Positions 1 to 12,400 of a DNA stretch of 64,000 nt are shown piece by piece (positions within the stretch are counted from its first letter, which is position 1; each line of letters opens with the position of its first letter). Both the position numbers and the translations under genes were made by a program. The notes under the pieces are model-generated. The model was not told where the DNA came from. It was given only the letters and a program-made list of their open reading frames with translations, and searched no databases. Origin of the DNA: Branchiostoma floridae (Eukaryota > Chordata > Leptocardii > Amphioxiformes > Branchiostomatidae). The stretch is taken from assembly GCF_000003815.2 (NCBI RefSeq), contig NC_049992.1, forward strand, positions 19,851,760-19,915,759, read 5' to 3'.

Positions 1-952
1 ATTGTAGAAATATTCGTTTCTTTTTTATATAATTCGCTGAGGGATGTGTCAAATTTTAGGTCGCAGAGAGAGCGCGGCGAGAGCGCCGTCCTAGTGGAAA
101 GGGACTACCGTATTAAGCTAAGGGCATAACCCGCCGTACGTGCAATTTGTTCGTACGTTTTTTGAGAGGCGACGTCCGCCACGTATTTCTGAAGACGTTC
201 AGCATCTCATATCTAATCTTTTCTTGAAGTGAGGCACTCAGATCCACAAAGCCAGCCTCTAAATCTGATAGGGAGATTATGCCGTATAGACTTTTAACCT
301 GAAATACTTCTTAAAAGTCTTTCCACGCAGCTAAAATCTCTCACGTCAAGCGCCATGCTGAAATCTCCAAGGAAACCGATACTCCGTGGAAATTGGCTTT
401 AGGCTGTATCTCTTACAGGACGATTATGTTTTAGCATTAACGACTAGAAAAGCAGCAGGGCTGCGCACAGAATGAGATAACGTAAAGTAGGCCTAAAATG
501 GAACAACGTTAAGTAGGTGATACGCTACGGGATGTACGCATGTAAGACGCTGCCTACAGAGCTCCTAAATGAAAAATCACATGTCTAATGTGCAAACTAG
601 GCTTCTACTGGTTTCCAGGGATGGAATACTTCCGATGGCGATGCCTTCGGGTGTTTTTTTTTTGTTTTACGTCTAATAAAGAAGAATGGAAAGCATGATA
701 TTGAATGCAGACGAGGGGCTGTAACTTGTCCCACCTTAACAAGATAAATTTAAAAAATGTTATGCTAGAAAAATGTCATTAATTATGCAAGTCATGGCCT
801 AATTTGCATCATTGTATTTCATTTGATACATCTTTGTCAAAGCTACCCCGATACCAAAAATTCAGAAAATCCGATCTTGAGCTACTAATATTCTCTTCGG
901 AATATATCTTTTTACAAAAATTCCCCTGCAATTGCAAACCTATCAATTAGGA
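1..952. other. No gene recognised
   Basis: I see no convincing exon here. This should be intron of the EF-hand gene whose last exon starts at 1178, because the first exon of its paralogue (38124-37690, minus) has no counterpart in these bases. A short stretch at 56-110 rich in GAGAGCGC and GCCGTC resembles stretches at about 16584-16630 and 59279-59330, so it is probably a dispersed repeat. Confidence 0.5.
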
Positions 953-968
953 TGGCACACACACACAA

Positions 969-1007
<39 letters not shown>

Positions 1008-1099
1008 TACACACACACACACACACATACATACACACACACACACACACACACGTACACACGCACACACATACACACACACACACACATACACACACA

Positions 1100-1136
<37 letters not shown>
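953..1136. repeat. (CA)n microsatellite
   Basis: Imperfect CA dinucleotide run with interspersed TACA and GTACAC units. It ends about 40 bases before the splice acceptor at 1176-1177. Open frames of His-Thr or Cys-Val repeats through it on both strands are artefacts. Confidence 0.97.
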
Positions 1137-1138
<2 letters not shown>

Positions 1139-1177
1139 ATATTTCATGGAGGTAATGACCCTGAATCTTTCTTGTAG

Positions 1178-1453
1178 CTGATCCTGGAGCTGCGGAACCC
1201 CGAGGCGACGATGGACGACTTGGCGGCGCTGGACAGACCCATAGACCGGCTGTGTGACCGCGTGTTTGAGACCCTGGACAAAGACCGGGACGGGAAACTA
1301 CAGATCCGAGAGTTTGTGGAGGGGGTGAGGATGAACCCCAGGGTGCTGTGCCTGAGTGATGAGGAAGAAATGTTGGCGTCTTTGACACAAGATCACTCTC
1401 AGACTCCCCATGCTTCGAACCTTGTGGATTTCAGCCAAGCTTCTCATAGCTAA
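1178..1453 (+). CDS. Neuronal calcium sensor-like EF-hand protein, terminal coding exon (partial gene)
   Basis: The exon opens after a TTCTTGTAG acceptor in phase 0 and runs 91 codons to TAA. It begins LILELRNPEATMDDL and contains one full EF-hand loop, DKDRDGKLQIRE (Asp at 1, 3, 5; Gly 6; Glu 12), preceded by the helix DRLCDRVFETL. The first ~55 residues match the last exon of the minus-strand gene at 31793-32071 nearly residue for residue and use the same intron phase, so the two are paralogues. By that comparison it is EF-hand 4 of a four-hand calcium sensor of the NCS/recoverin class, which binds Ca2+ and changes its contacts with membranes and channels. The tail after MNPRVLCLS differs from the paralogue and is polar. 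EF-hands 1-3 must lie upstream of the window. An in-frame ATG at 1211 is internal and not the start. Confidence 0.85.
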   Translation: MILELRNPEATMDDLAALDRPIDRLCDRVFETLDKDRDGKLQIREFVEGVRMNPRVLCLSDEEEMLASLTQDHSQTPHASNLVDFSQASHS

Positions 1454-1490
1454 GAACTCATTTATTCAGAAATTATCCATGAGCTGGGCT

Positions 1491-1852
1491 AAGGCCATGT
1501 TGATTTGATTATATGGATGACATCCTCTGGGAATCCAAATACTGATGCGAGCGTGCGAACAAAAATTTGAGCAAAAAGAAGTTGCCTTTATTATGATATC
1601 AAAGTCGTCAGGAAGGTTGAACACACACAATCTAGTATACCGAACAATAGATTCTTTATTTTTGTTGTTTCACATCCTTTTTGACCTTGACATGTTATCA
1701 TATATTTGTTTTGCAATCCACGGCATATATCTGCCTAAGTTTGAACCTGCCCTATACGATTTGCAGTATAGTCAAAAACGTTTTATTTTTAGAAACGGCC
1801 GAAAATTGATGCGTGCGTGAATGTCATCCATATAATTTAAATCAAACCATGC
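1491..1852. mobile_element. Inverted-repeat MITE, family B copy 1
   Basis: Left end AAGGCCATGTTGATTTGATT followed by ATATGGATGACATC; the right end is the inverse (GATGT/ATGTCATCCATATAAT ... AAATCAAACCATGCC). No transposase frame inside. Same family at 3980, 7106, 11037 and 49679. Confidence 0.75.
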
Positions 1853-3440
1853 CATCTTGACGTCAACTTCGAAATCGGGGCCCAACCGAGTTGTTTGTAG
1901 GAAAATAATACATAGCTAGATAATGCCACCGACTATTCTATTTCCATCTTGTGTATATATATAGTTTTGTGGCTTTTATATCATACTTTTCTGTCCCGAA
2001 AGGTACCCGACCCGGCCCCGGTTTAGAAATGTGACGTAGGCCTGATAAAAATCAGTAGTTCAGATGAGTTTCATTGATAAAGAAATGTATTTTGTAAGTG
2101 ATCTGTGTTTAATGTCCGGCTTCCATTCAATGGAAAGAGGGTCTTCCTGTTGTCTTGGTCACTTTGCAGTTGGTCTCAGCATTTAATGACTGTTACTGTA
2201 GACCAGCTTTTGTGTCTGTCTTTGATATGAGAGTATATATTTAAAACCTCCAAAACCGTTTGACCAATGAAACTGTAACGGTCTGTTGTAAGTGCCTCTA
2301 CTTGTGAAGTTGATTATGATGATATGTCAATGATATGAACATGAATAACAAATGGCGTATATCATTCAGTTCAGTCAGTTCAGTCCTCCATCAGGTGACA
2401 ATATAAAGTTTCTCTGTCGCTCATGACAGACAGGAGTCGCAATCAACAACAATAACTGTGGCAATAAAAACTTTTGCCATGGCGACGTTTGTATTGTTTA
2501 TAAGTATGATGGTTGCTGTAGTACGTGTGTTGTATTTGTGTTTAAACATTTTGCTTTGCTGTATGTATGAAGATTTTTTAAAGCGATGAATGCTTGTAGG
2601 ACATTGCTGTTAACAAGAAAGGTGATTTTTGAGCATACTACGAGAAATGCAGTGTATTTATAAACTGCTCTCATTAATTGCGCCAATTAGCCCTTGATTT
2701 GCATGATTAGCATTTGATTATGTAAGGTATCTCTGAAGCAATCTACATTCCAAATATGAAGATTCTTCTCAACTATAAAGCTCGCCCCTTACGCGTCGCC
2801 AAAAAGGAAAACTGTGTTTGAGTTAGGTATGATGTTACTTTCCACCACACACTTTCACGGGCTCAGGAATTGATAAAGATAAAAAAAAGTAAAACAACAG
2901 GACAGGGGTGGTTTCTGGTAATAGTATACGTCGTACAGGCTCGTACAGGAGAGGAGGAAACAGGGCTCTGTGCCTTTAAGCTCCTTTATCTGCAGCACCT
3001 GCGGCCGTTCCTGCGCATCCAGAATAGGACTTCACTCTCATATGAGGAGCCATTCTGGCAAGTGACTGACGGCTTGACTACTCATCCGTCGACCTCCGAC
3101 ATGAGGATCCATCACAGGCTCTTTTCTAAAATCTGACATAGCTGCGACTCCACCTGGCGACTGCGAGCATGATGGAACGTTGGCATATTGTATTGGTAAT
3201 ATAGCTGGAATAATTGGAAGGCCCAGAATGGGGCGCTTGTGTACCTTGACGAAAAATATACAAATATCAAAATTTACCATCGATGAATTAAAAAAGGCTA
3301 GGAGATTTCTTAACACATGTTGGCTGGTTAGATGAGACAGATTCTTTGAACACAACCAAGTGTTTTATTCAACCAACTTTCCGTGACGGTCACCGAAACA
3401 TCCTCTGAATAAAACATTTGGTTTTGATGTGAGAATCTTC
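1853..3440. other. Intergenic, no gene recognised
   Basis: AT-rich sequence with short open frames only. Nothing resembles a known protein and no exon with plausible splice borders stands out. A copy of the direct repeat TTCAGTTCAGTCAGTTCAG is near 2366. Confidence 0.45.
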
Positions 3441-3443
3441 TTA

Positions 3444-3680
3444 CTAAAAGTGGTATCTCGCTGCACTTGGGGCACTGCGGGGTTCGTTCACGGCGGCACT
3501 GTTGTGTTATTTTCGCCAATTTTCTTATAATTTAGATATTGCGTAATACGTAAAAGTGTGACTTAGAAGACAACAAAATACACAAAACGTTCGTTCTTTA
3601 TTTCTAAAATTCGTTGAGCAACCTTTCGAACACCGCGGTACCGAAGCGATGCAGTAAGTGCAGTAAGATACCACCTTTAG
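3444..3680. mobile_element. ~240-bp inverted-repeat MITE, family A copy 1
   Basis: Near-palindromic: TTACTAAAAGTGGTATC at 3441 mirrors GATACCACCTTTAGTAA at 3667. The inner parts GCACTGCGGGGTTCGTTCA and CGTAATACGTAAAAGT are shared with copies at 18925, 28067, 36498, 40277 and 47813. Confidence 0.85.
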
Positions 3681-3894
3681 TAACTTACCTACCCGATGAA
3701 AGCATTCACGTCATCTTTCAAAGTGAAAATAGCGTATGAGGAAAGAAAATCTCGTGACCCGCATCGATAAATAAATATTTGAAAAATGTGTCCGTGCCAC
3801 GAATGCTAAACTTTCTATTGCAATAACCAGTTTTCATTGTCGTCATTTTGTACACATTTCAGGGACCAATAATAATGACTGCGTTATTGGTAAG

Positions 3895-3960
3895 GTACGC
3901 CAAATAGAAATTACTCAAGCAACTGGATATGATTTTGGAAACGGTCAGACGTTAGTATTC
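3895..3960. mobile_element. Family E MITE end fragment
   Basis: GCCAAATAGAAATTACTCAA followed by GCAACTGGATAT and GGAAACGGTCAGACGT, the terminus seen complete at 6424-6766. Here only one end is present, adjoining a family B element. Confidence 0.6.
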
Positions 3961-3979
3961 AAAATCATTTGTTTTTCGT

Positions 3980-4342
3980 AAGGCCATGTTGATTTGATTA
4001 TATGGACGACATCAATTTTTGGCCGTTTCCAAAGAGTTTTTAACCATACTGTCAATCGTGCAAAGCAACTTCAAAATAAGCAAATATATGCCGTGGATGG
4101 CAAAAACAAATATCAGAAAACGTATACTACAGTGTCATAAAATATTCAAAGGTTTGACAAGATGTGACTGAAAAAAGAAGATTATATTGTTCGGTATACT
4201 ATATTCTGTGTGTTCAGTCATATGTTCGACCTTCCTGACCACTTAGATTTTACAATGAAGGCAACTTTTTTATTCGCACGCTCGCAACAGTTTTTGGATC
4301 CCCATAGGATGTCATCCGTGTAATCAATTCAACATGGCCTGA
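3980..4342. mobile_element. Inverted-repeat MITE, family B copy 2
   Basis: Starts TAAGGCCATGTTGATTTGAT and ends in the inverse, AATTCAACATGGCCTGA. Subterminal GGACGACATC/GATGTCATCCGTG arms and the inner GCAAATATATGCCGTGGAT are shared with the copies at 1491 and 7106. Confidence 0.85.
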
Positions 4343-4855
4343 CTACTTTTTGGCGCATCTTATTACCTGGATGCTTATTTTATAACCTTTATCGACGTGT
4401 TTGTATGATGCTGTGCTACGCTTTGCTGCATTCCAGAATTGAATCAAAGCCTGTTAATTCTTCTTACAGGGTTGGCGTACGTCCAATAAAATGATATTTC
4501 ATGCTTTGTTTGATTTGGTGATTTATTCATTCACAAATGTGATACATTACACAGACTCTCAGGCAGCGTTACTGATAAGGAAGAGACAACAAAATAGGGA
4601 CAGAGAAATACATAGGATTGGCATTTTACGTTACACAGTTTCTAGCAACAATTGCACATCACTCAATCAAACACAGTATAAGCCGTTTAATTGCACACCC
4701 AATTTGCAAGCACATTTCGTGCAATTATGTGGTGGCGCAACAATGCGAAGTTATCCAGCTTTTGGGATTCCGTGCAATTAATAGAAGTGTGTGGTAATCC
4801 GCCGTGATGTTCAACATATCTAGCGAGTTTAATTCTAATTTGGTGATAATGAATC

Positions 4856-5680
4856 CAATTGAATGAATGAATGAATGAATGATTTTATTTGTAAAACATT
4901 GCAGCTTGGTAGCTGAATTGCGAGTTACATTACACTAATTGTGGGTTATCTCCACATACATAAATTAACACAATCATCGTGAGTAAAACTAGGCTAATGA
5001 ATCTCAGCATAAATCTACACGGTATATTCCGGCAGTTTACACAGACATTGACTAAGATACACTTTAGGACACTAGTCGCCACTTGCGTACAGTAGATCTA
5101 AGGCACGTGGGATGAAGGACAACGCATGTCTTTTAGTCTTGCTGATCATTGTTGCACGATATGGTCTTCTGCTGCGTAGACCGTAGTGAGTGTCCGTGGG
5201 GCTAATTAAGAATGCCCAGAGTGGAGAAGACTCATCCTGAAGGGTATGTTCAAGAGTTCTCAGTGTAGCTCTCTCACGTCTACTAGTTAGTGTTGGGATA
5301 GAGTCAACAGAAAGTCCAATGATTCTCATACAACGCTTTTGAACAGATTCAAGAGAGTCCGAAAGATGATTTGGCAATCCTCCCCACACAGGGCTCGCGT
5401 ACTCGAGGATCGGTCTGATGAACGTTAGGTAAATCTGGGTTAAGACGTCTACAGAGAGACCCGCCTTCTTAGCGATGCAAAGGTAGTAAATCCTCGGTCT
5501 CTGCTCAGCATGTATTGTATGTGAGCATCCCAGGTGAGGTCATAAGAGATGTGGACACCAAGTAGCTTGAAGGTGGTGACCCTTTGAATCTCATTACCAG
5601 CTATGGTAGGATGGGGAGGAAAGGGTATATTAGCCTCTTTCCTGGTGCTGATTACCATGCAATTAACAATCTAGATGCAA
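4856..5680 (-). mobile_element. LINE (CR1/L2-type) 3' end with reverse-transcriptase remnant
   Basis: On the minus strand, 5658-5449 encodes FKLLGVHISYDLTWDAHIQY and 5389-5072 encodes WGGLPNHLSDSLESVQKRCM plus a longer C-terminus to a stop at 5072. These are typical of the region just after the polymerase fingers/palm in CR1/L2-type non-LTR reverse transcriptases (KLLGV.I...L.W..HI; EYASPVW; ...VQKR..RII). The two blocks are in different frames: the continuation VDVLTQIYLTFIRPILEYAS is one frame off the upstream block, so the ORF is broken near 5450-5490. The element ends in a TCATT tandem tail (4858-4880), as non-LTR elements of this group often do. It is 5'-truncated and dead. Confidence 0.9.
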
Positions 5681-6420
5681 TTGAAAAAAAATACTCCTAG
5701 AGTTTAGATCTATGCTTATTAATGGAAGCGAGAGTGTGAAGTGCAAAGACTATCTTGAAGTTCATTGCCCGCTAAATTATTACAATCATTTTTACATAAC
5801 GTCCCAACCATACTAAATTGTTTAACACAGAGGACACAAGCACAATATCTTAAGAGAAGAGGTTGAAAAGTTGTCACTAGATGTTACATTTACCCTTTTA
5901 TTCATTCCTCCGCTATACAAATAATTGCATACCAAATTGACCCTGGCCCTTTAATGTTATTTTCAGCATCCGTAAGTGAATCACTGAGAGATCTTCCCAA
6001 TTGTATACACTGAGCAACCCAGGCTAATCCCCTTTCCATTTGAATTATTCAATTTACATGCATACCTGATGGACACTTAAATGCTACCAGCACATTTAGT
6101 AAGTTAGAATAGCTACCAATGGCTAGTCAAATGTATTTGTCCAGTCTAATGACCAAAACATGTACATCTGCAATTTATGAGAAAACGAAGCGAACAAGGC
6201 TTATCCCTTTTCCATTTCGGATTATTCAATTTATCTGAATACCTGATGGACACTTAAAGGCTTCAAACACATTTGAGGAAGTAAGAAAAGCTACGAATGG
6301 CTTGTCAAATATATTCGTCCAGCGTTATTGCCAAAATCGTCTGCAATTTACCAGAAAAATGAGTGAACCATACCAGGTACATGTTCTTTCTCAGTGCTAA
6401 GCAGCTTATCATAGCGAGCA
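5681..6420. other. Intergenic, no gene; weak internal duplication
   Basis: Two related stretches (about 6020-6180 and 6200-6360) share CCCTTTTCCATTT, ATACCTGATGGACACTTAAA and GGCTNGTCAAAT, suggesting a diverged ~190-bp tandem duplication. No coding signal. Confidence 0.5.
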
Positions 6421-6423
6421 TCG

Positions 6424-6766
6424 CCGTATAGCAATTACTCAAGCAACTGGATATGGTTTTTGAAACGGTCGGACGGTTCAGATAACATCCGTTATCATGT
6501 CATTGGTCAGTGACACTGGAAAGATCTTGTAGGAGAGCAATTTCTATATCCTAACTATGAATTGATATGCAAGGAATATGGAGACAATTTCAAACAAGTT
6601 AATACACGTTAAGATGAAGTTGATGCAAATGAATCAATTAGCTCCTGCTGTTTGAATTACATCAGCTAAGTTACGTTTTGTCGCTGGCGTGGGCGGATAG
6701 TATCTAAAACTTCTGACCGTTTCAAAAATGATAACCAGTTGCTTGAGTCATTGCTATTTGGCGTAT
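6424..6766. mobile_element. Inverted-repeat MITE, family E, complete copy
   Basis: Left end GCAATTACTCAAGCAACTGG followed by ATATGGTTTTTGAAACGGTC; right end GACCGTTTCAAAAATGATAA then CCAGTTGCTTGAGTCATTGC. The arms are inverted copies of about 50 bp. Fragments occur at 3895, 11787, 20726, 43862 and 53025. Confidence 0.8.
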
Positions 6767-7105
6767 CTTATTGACTGAATGTCTAACGTTCTTAGACATG
6801 ACAGCGAATATCATTTGTTTGATAAAGACTAATAAAACCATGCATCACGTACTGTATGCAACATCAAGCTAGCGCTAATATAATTATAAGGGATTTTGAT
6901 TTTAAAAAAGGGAGTAACAAGTGTACAAGATACTATCATGTACACTAAACAACGATCGCCAGCCACCCATATCTGAAGTCGTGTGAACGTCCAATGACTG
7001 TAACTGCGCAATTCCACTTGTCTTTATCAACGAGTTTGCGTCATATTCTAGTCCCATTTTGCTCTCATGATGAATCGTTTAATCTAACCCAGGCCGTATG
7101 CGATA

Positions 7106-7490
7106 TTAGGCCATGGTGATTTTATCATATTCATAAAGATTATCATATGGATGACATCAACTTTTGACCGTTAAAAAAATACAAAGCAGCTGCAAATTGA
7201 GTAAATATATACCATAGATTTTCAAACAATATATCGGGAACATAATTATACTAATTTCATAGAATGCAATGTCAGTTCCATGGCCAGGGAAGAAGATGAA
7301 AGAACAAAAATTAAGAATCTATAGTTTGGCATTCCATACCCTGTGTGCTCAGTCATTTGTTCAACCTTTCTCACTAGTACCCTACTTTCATAGTGAAGGC
7401 AATATTTTTTGGGCATTTTTTTTTGTTCGCAAGATCGCATCTGCTTTGAGGTCCAAAGAGTATCATTTCAATTAAATCAACATGGCCTGA
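7106..7490. mobile_element. Inverted-repeat MITE, family B copy 3
   Basis: TTAGGCCATGGTGATTTTAT at the left and AATTAAATCAACATGGCCTG at the right, with ATATGGATGACATCAA and the inner segment around GAGTAAATATATACCAT shared with other copies. Confidence 0.8.
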
Positions 7491-7745
7491 TGTGAATAAG
7501 CAAAATTTCAGGGATTTGTCCCAGTTGAAATGGGATCAACCCGAAAGCCCAAAGCTCTCACTGGGTCCTGTTATAATGGGTCTACGGAGTTGTGGATTAC
7601 AAGCAATTAACTGGCCTGTTTCTCTAAATCAAACGCTTTCAAATAGACACAGAGGGCTGTCATCATAATTGCATGCTTTTATGTCTTAATTGAAGATATT
7701 GAATGTTTCTTCCCAACGCGAAGAGAAATTACGAAATAAGGTCAT

Positions 7746-9180
7746 ATTTGCATTGGGAATTTGTACTTCTTTACCTGCGATACCACATTTCGAAAAAGAA
7801 ACCATTAAAATGTTGTCAATATGGTTTTGCCTCCGTTAACACAGCTGTTTGAGGTTATCATTTGTTTTAGATAAACTGTATGTCAAGCTGCGTTTCACAT
7901 CCGATTTATCTTAGAACTGAGCCATATATCACCTCACTTTGTATGTCCTACCAGTACGTATGTGTGTATGTATATAAAATGCCATATTGCACAGGGAATT
8001 AGCACTTCTATACTTGCGATACCACATTTCGAAAAAGAAACAATTCAAATAATGTTTTTGCCTCCCTTAACCCTATTCAGACCGGGGGGGGGGCTTTTGA
8101 GGCCCGCGGCAACTTTGATGTCCTATAACACCAGAACGGCTTACGCTAGAGCCACCAAATTTGGTGAGTTTTTCTAAAATATTGTTGGCAAAAAATTTAC
8201 GAAGTTTGAAAAATTTTCCATTTTTTCGTGTTGCCATGGCAACCGTTTGTTGACAGGCTGTTTTGCCAAAAATCACTATTTTTGGTTCTAACAATGTATT
8301 TTTCATATTCATTTGTTATTTTACTGCTATTTTGTAACATAAATAAAATCTTATATTATTTAGCATATCTTTCATAATTATATATGCATAAATTATGCTA
8401 ATTTGATGACGTCATCAGCCCAAAATCCAAGATGGCGGACCGTATGGCAAGATCAAGAATAACAAGCTAATTATCCCTTAAAATTTGTAACTACCTGGTA
8501 TTTTTTCATCAAAAACCATCTAAATGAATGAATTTAGTCTATTTAAATTGCCCTTTGTGATTATTTCTTGCAAAAAAAGGATTTTTGAAAATTCAATGTG
8601 TTGGATATAATATGGCGGAGCCCAACTCGTATCTTAGATGTGCATGACGTCATTTTGTGACGTCATTTTGACGTTATCGATGTTGCTATTGGCAACACAA
8701 GTCGTAATAAACATTATTATTCTGTTATCTGCACTTGTTGTTACATTTTTTTAGCATAACTTGAAGTTTTCTGAGAAAAACCCTTTTTTCATGGGTCCGG
8801 CCAATATAATCAAATTGATGACGTCACAATTACGTCATCTTACGTCAACGTAACGTCAAACGTCATATACTTGTCAGATATTATGTCGATATCATGTCCT
8901 GAAAATTTGGTGGCCCTACGGCACGTAGTTTTAGAGTTATAGGACTTAGAAATGGAGGGCCTCAAAAGCCCCCCCCCCGGTCCAGGGATGACCAAAAAAG
9001 CCCGGTCTGAATAGGGTTAAAGCATCTGTTTGAGGACATCATTTGTCTTAGATATATGTCAAGTCGTGCTTGATATCCGATTATTTGTTTTAGAACTGAC
9101 CCATATATTACCTCCCTCGGTATACATTAGTAGTACATGTTTGTATGTATATTGAGCAGTAATTGCGCGTGGGAAACAGC
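7746..9180. repeat. ~235-bp tandem duplication, second unit split by a TTAA element
   Basis: Unit 1 (about 7746-7976) and unit 2 share TTGCGATACCACATTTCGAA-type sequence, TTTTGCCTCC.TTAAC, CTGTTTGAGG, ATCATTTGT.TTAGATA and AACTGA.CCATATAT.ACCTC. Unit 2 is cut at a TTAA by the element 8071-9016 and resumes at 9017. A third partial unit may begin near 9159 (AATTGCGCGTGGGAAACAGC). Confidence 0.8.
8071..9016. mobile_element. piggyBac-like non-autonomous element (TTAA duplication)
   Basis: Flanked by TTAA at 8067-8070 and 9017-9020. Terminal inverted repeat CCCTATTCAGACCGGG at both ends. A second inverted pair lies inside: GACCGGGGGGGGGGCTTTTG followed by AGGCCC at the left, and its inverse at about 8957-8983; TCCTATAACACCAGAAC near 8121 also mirrors TTTTAGAGTTATAGGA near 8930. 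No transposase frame. TTAA duplication with CCC...GGG ends is the piggyBac hallmark; family assignment is an inference. It interrupts a unit of a tandem repeat, which dates it after that duplication. Confidence 0.85.
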
Positions 9181-9431
9181 ATTTCTAAGATGGTGTGATA
9201 TGACTATAAATTATTGATTAGTCTTGGAATGACTCGTTGTCTGTTGGAATCCCGTATGTGCTGTGATGCTGTGACAGTTTCCGGTGTAGGTGTGTCTATA
9301 GGGTACTCAAGCATACGTCTTGTAGTGCTTTTGGTGAAACGAATCGTACAGGCCATAGCCTTGTTGTAATCGATACTGAATGCACAAATTATTGTGATTG
9401 CTCGCTGCACGGAAGGGAATATATTATCACA

Positions 9432-12400
9432 ATGAAAGGAATGGCAGCGCTGTCGCTTGCGGTGTTTGGATTCCTGGTACCGACCGTGCAGCCTTTGCCA
9501 GCGGTGGTGGAAACGCTAGGAACCCGGAAACGGTGAGTATATTTTACCATCAACATTTAACACGATATTGTACAAGAATTTTACTCGTGAAAACATTGAA
9601 TCATTTGAGTTATTAGACAAGATATGAACATCCTTCATTAGGTTTATAAGAATGTTGCATCGATGTATTTTGGGGTAACCTTTCGGTTTGCATCTCAGAT
9701 TTAGAGATGGGGCCCTTGTTGGGGTCTTTCGATATGGGCAACCACTACGTGGAAATGTAAGACGTTGTCTTGGGGATATGTACAGATTTGGTAGCAGCTT
9801 GCATTACACTTTGTGGCCTGAGGGTCTTTTGGGGGTGATCTCAAATAAAAATCTGGATAATTACCTTTTTCAAGAAGGTTACGTTTTTGGTAACGTTTAC
9901 TATCATGATAGCTGTGTGTGTGTGTTTGTTTGTTTGTGTGTGTGTGTGTTGCTTAACTGCGTGTGTGTTTACGTTTGTGTGTGTATGTGTGTGTGTGTGT
10001 GTGTGTGTGGGTGTGTGGGTGTGTTTGTGTGTTTAGCACAATATTTCAGGTTTAGAGATGGTGCCCTGGTAAAGGGTGATCACTACATGGGAATACATTG
10101 CGTTGTCCTTGAAATATATATATCGATCTTTTCATAGCAGCCTGTGTTTCAGTCTGGGGCCTGAGGGGCTGCCCTTCAAGTAAAGAGTAATCTAGCTTCC
10201 GAGATAAGAATTCGACATATTAGTCTCAGTCTTTGCTCTTGCTTTCAAAACATTAAGTATATTTGTTTAAGTGTTAAACGATTTACCTCCAAAATGCAAT
10301 ATTATTGGAAAGGTGTACTTTATTTTGTAAGAACAGGCACACACTCTCTAATCATGCTAAGGCGCACTCTACATCTGCTTTGAGATTAGCTTTAAGTGCA
10401 CACGTGCAGTCTTATAGCGCATTATTTTTCTACAACATGTTGTTGTAAATGATAGCAACAATAGCTAAGGTGCAAATGTAGGCTATTAAACTGTATGTAT
10501 GGAACTCCCGTAAAGTAAGTAATAAATGGCTCACATGTGCCCCCTTTTAACATCAACTCTTATAATTGCACGGGGTACCATTATACTACCACATATTACA
10601 AAAACGTTGTTATAGAAACATTCTTAAAGTTGTTAGATATCCAAAGTGTGTACCCCAGGACTACTTATGCTACAATCCTTAAAAAATCATGTAGTTTTTC
10701 ATGTGGGGGTATCATGACAGCTTGTGGAATTTGAATAGAGAGTTGAAACTACCAATTGACCTTGTATCGTAAGAATGTGTGCACGTATTGGAAGCTTTTA
10801 TTCCACTCGATAAGCCAAGTAAGGCTAGTAAGGTCTAAACTTTTATCTCAAAAAATAGCCCCGCTAATTCTTAATGGTAGCATCTTTGACCTGTTTCAGT
10901 GAGGCGAGTGCGGACATCACCATAGACACTCCTGAAGGTGAAATCATTGTCAATGACACGAAGATGAAGTTTATAACAGTCCCAGAAGGATACGACAACA
11001 AAACACGGCCTGGTCCATCGGGTGAGTTACACACATAAGGCCACAGCAAGTAATTTTTTTTTGGATGACATCAGCGCGCGCATTAATTTTCGCCTGATTT
11101 CAGAAAAAAAAAACCAGATTTTTTTTCTTCTGCAAGGATGGCCAACATGACAATAACGTACCAAAATGAGCAAATATGTTGTGTTGTAGCCTAATGGTTG
11201 TACTTGTAGAAGTGACACGAGGTACCCAGGACTGTAGTTGTAGAAATGAAACTTATTGGATAGTTGTAAAATTGACACCAATATGGAAGCCATGAGTGTG
11301 GTTACCAACTTTGTTGGTGATGCCAGTCTACCACACTAGTGTCACTTTTACCACACCAGTTCATGTCTTGAATACAGGAATGAATGCCTTGTTGGCTCTG
11401 ATACCATGTTTTGTCATTTTAATTCTTGTTACAACATTCATCACAACTTTATGGTATCTATTTTTGAAAATGTAGCCTTCTTGTTTTTATTCGCCCATCT
11501 TGTTTTTTTTTGCCCTTTCGCACTATTTTTGCAGTCTGCAGAGGATGTCATCCATAATATTTTCTTGCTGTGGCCTAAGGGGGGTTTGCTTTGTCAAGAT
11601 TGACCACCAAGATCTATTTGCAAGGGAATCTATGTAGCCTGGGTACCAACTAATTTCCATCGGGCCCGGGGCTTCTTGCACCCAATACCCTTATTGGGGT
11701 TTGAGGGTAGCGAGTGCAAGGAGTCCCGGTAGAAATCGGTTGGTACCCAGGCCAATCCTATATCGTGTTATAGTGAATATTGTACATGCGCCAAATAATA
11801 GTTACTTATTGACAAGCAATTGGATGTCTTATTCATACCTATAGATATTTGTGTACGTCTGTTTAGTTTTACTGTAAGTAGTTGTAATAGACCTTGCGAA
11901 AGTCGCTGCCCTTCTTTCTTGTCAATAAAGATTTCTCGGTGATTTTGAAAACGGTCAGATGTTTCAGAAAGCATCCACTTCCGTCAGTGACTCTGGCCAG
12001 AACTTGTTAAAGAAAGGGGTTATACCCCTTAATTATGAATTGATAGGTAAAGGAGGTAAAACAATTGATTTAAGATAGTACAATTGGAAGTAAATTAAGA
12101 CAAAATCTGTACATATACTGATAGACAATATCAATGATAAACATAAGGGAAAATGTTCGTCATTCACAAAGAATAACGGCGGATGTTTTTGTGATCGTCC
12201 GCCACCTTCTTCGAGGCAATACCGACGGGTTCACTTCGCCCTGCAGCTAGGTGCCATCACGGTATTGCCATGAACATGGCGACAGACTGTCAGAGAAACG
12301 TTAGGTATTCTGTAACCCTTTGGTATTCAATGGACTTCACTACTAATCACTACTCAAAGTGCTGTGGTGGAAACGGAAAATTTAAAGATTCCTTATCATT

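Noticed and set aside
932-1177. Open frames of His-Thr and Cys-Val repeats on both strands
   Set aside because: They are translations of the (CA)n microsatellite and have no splice or start context.
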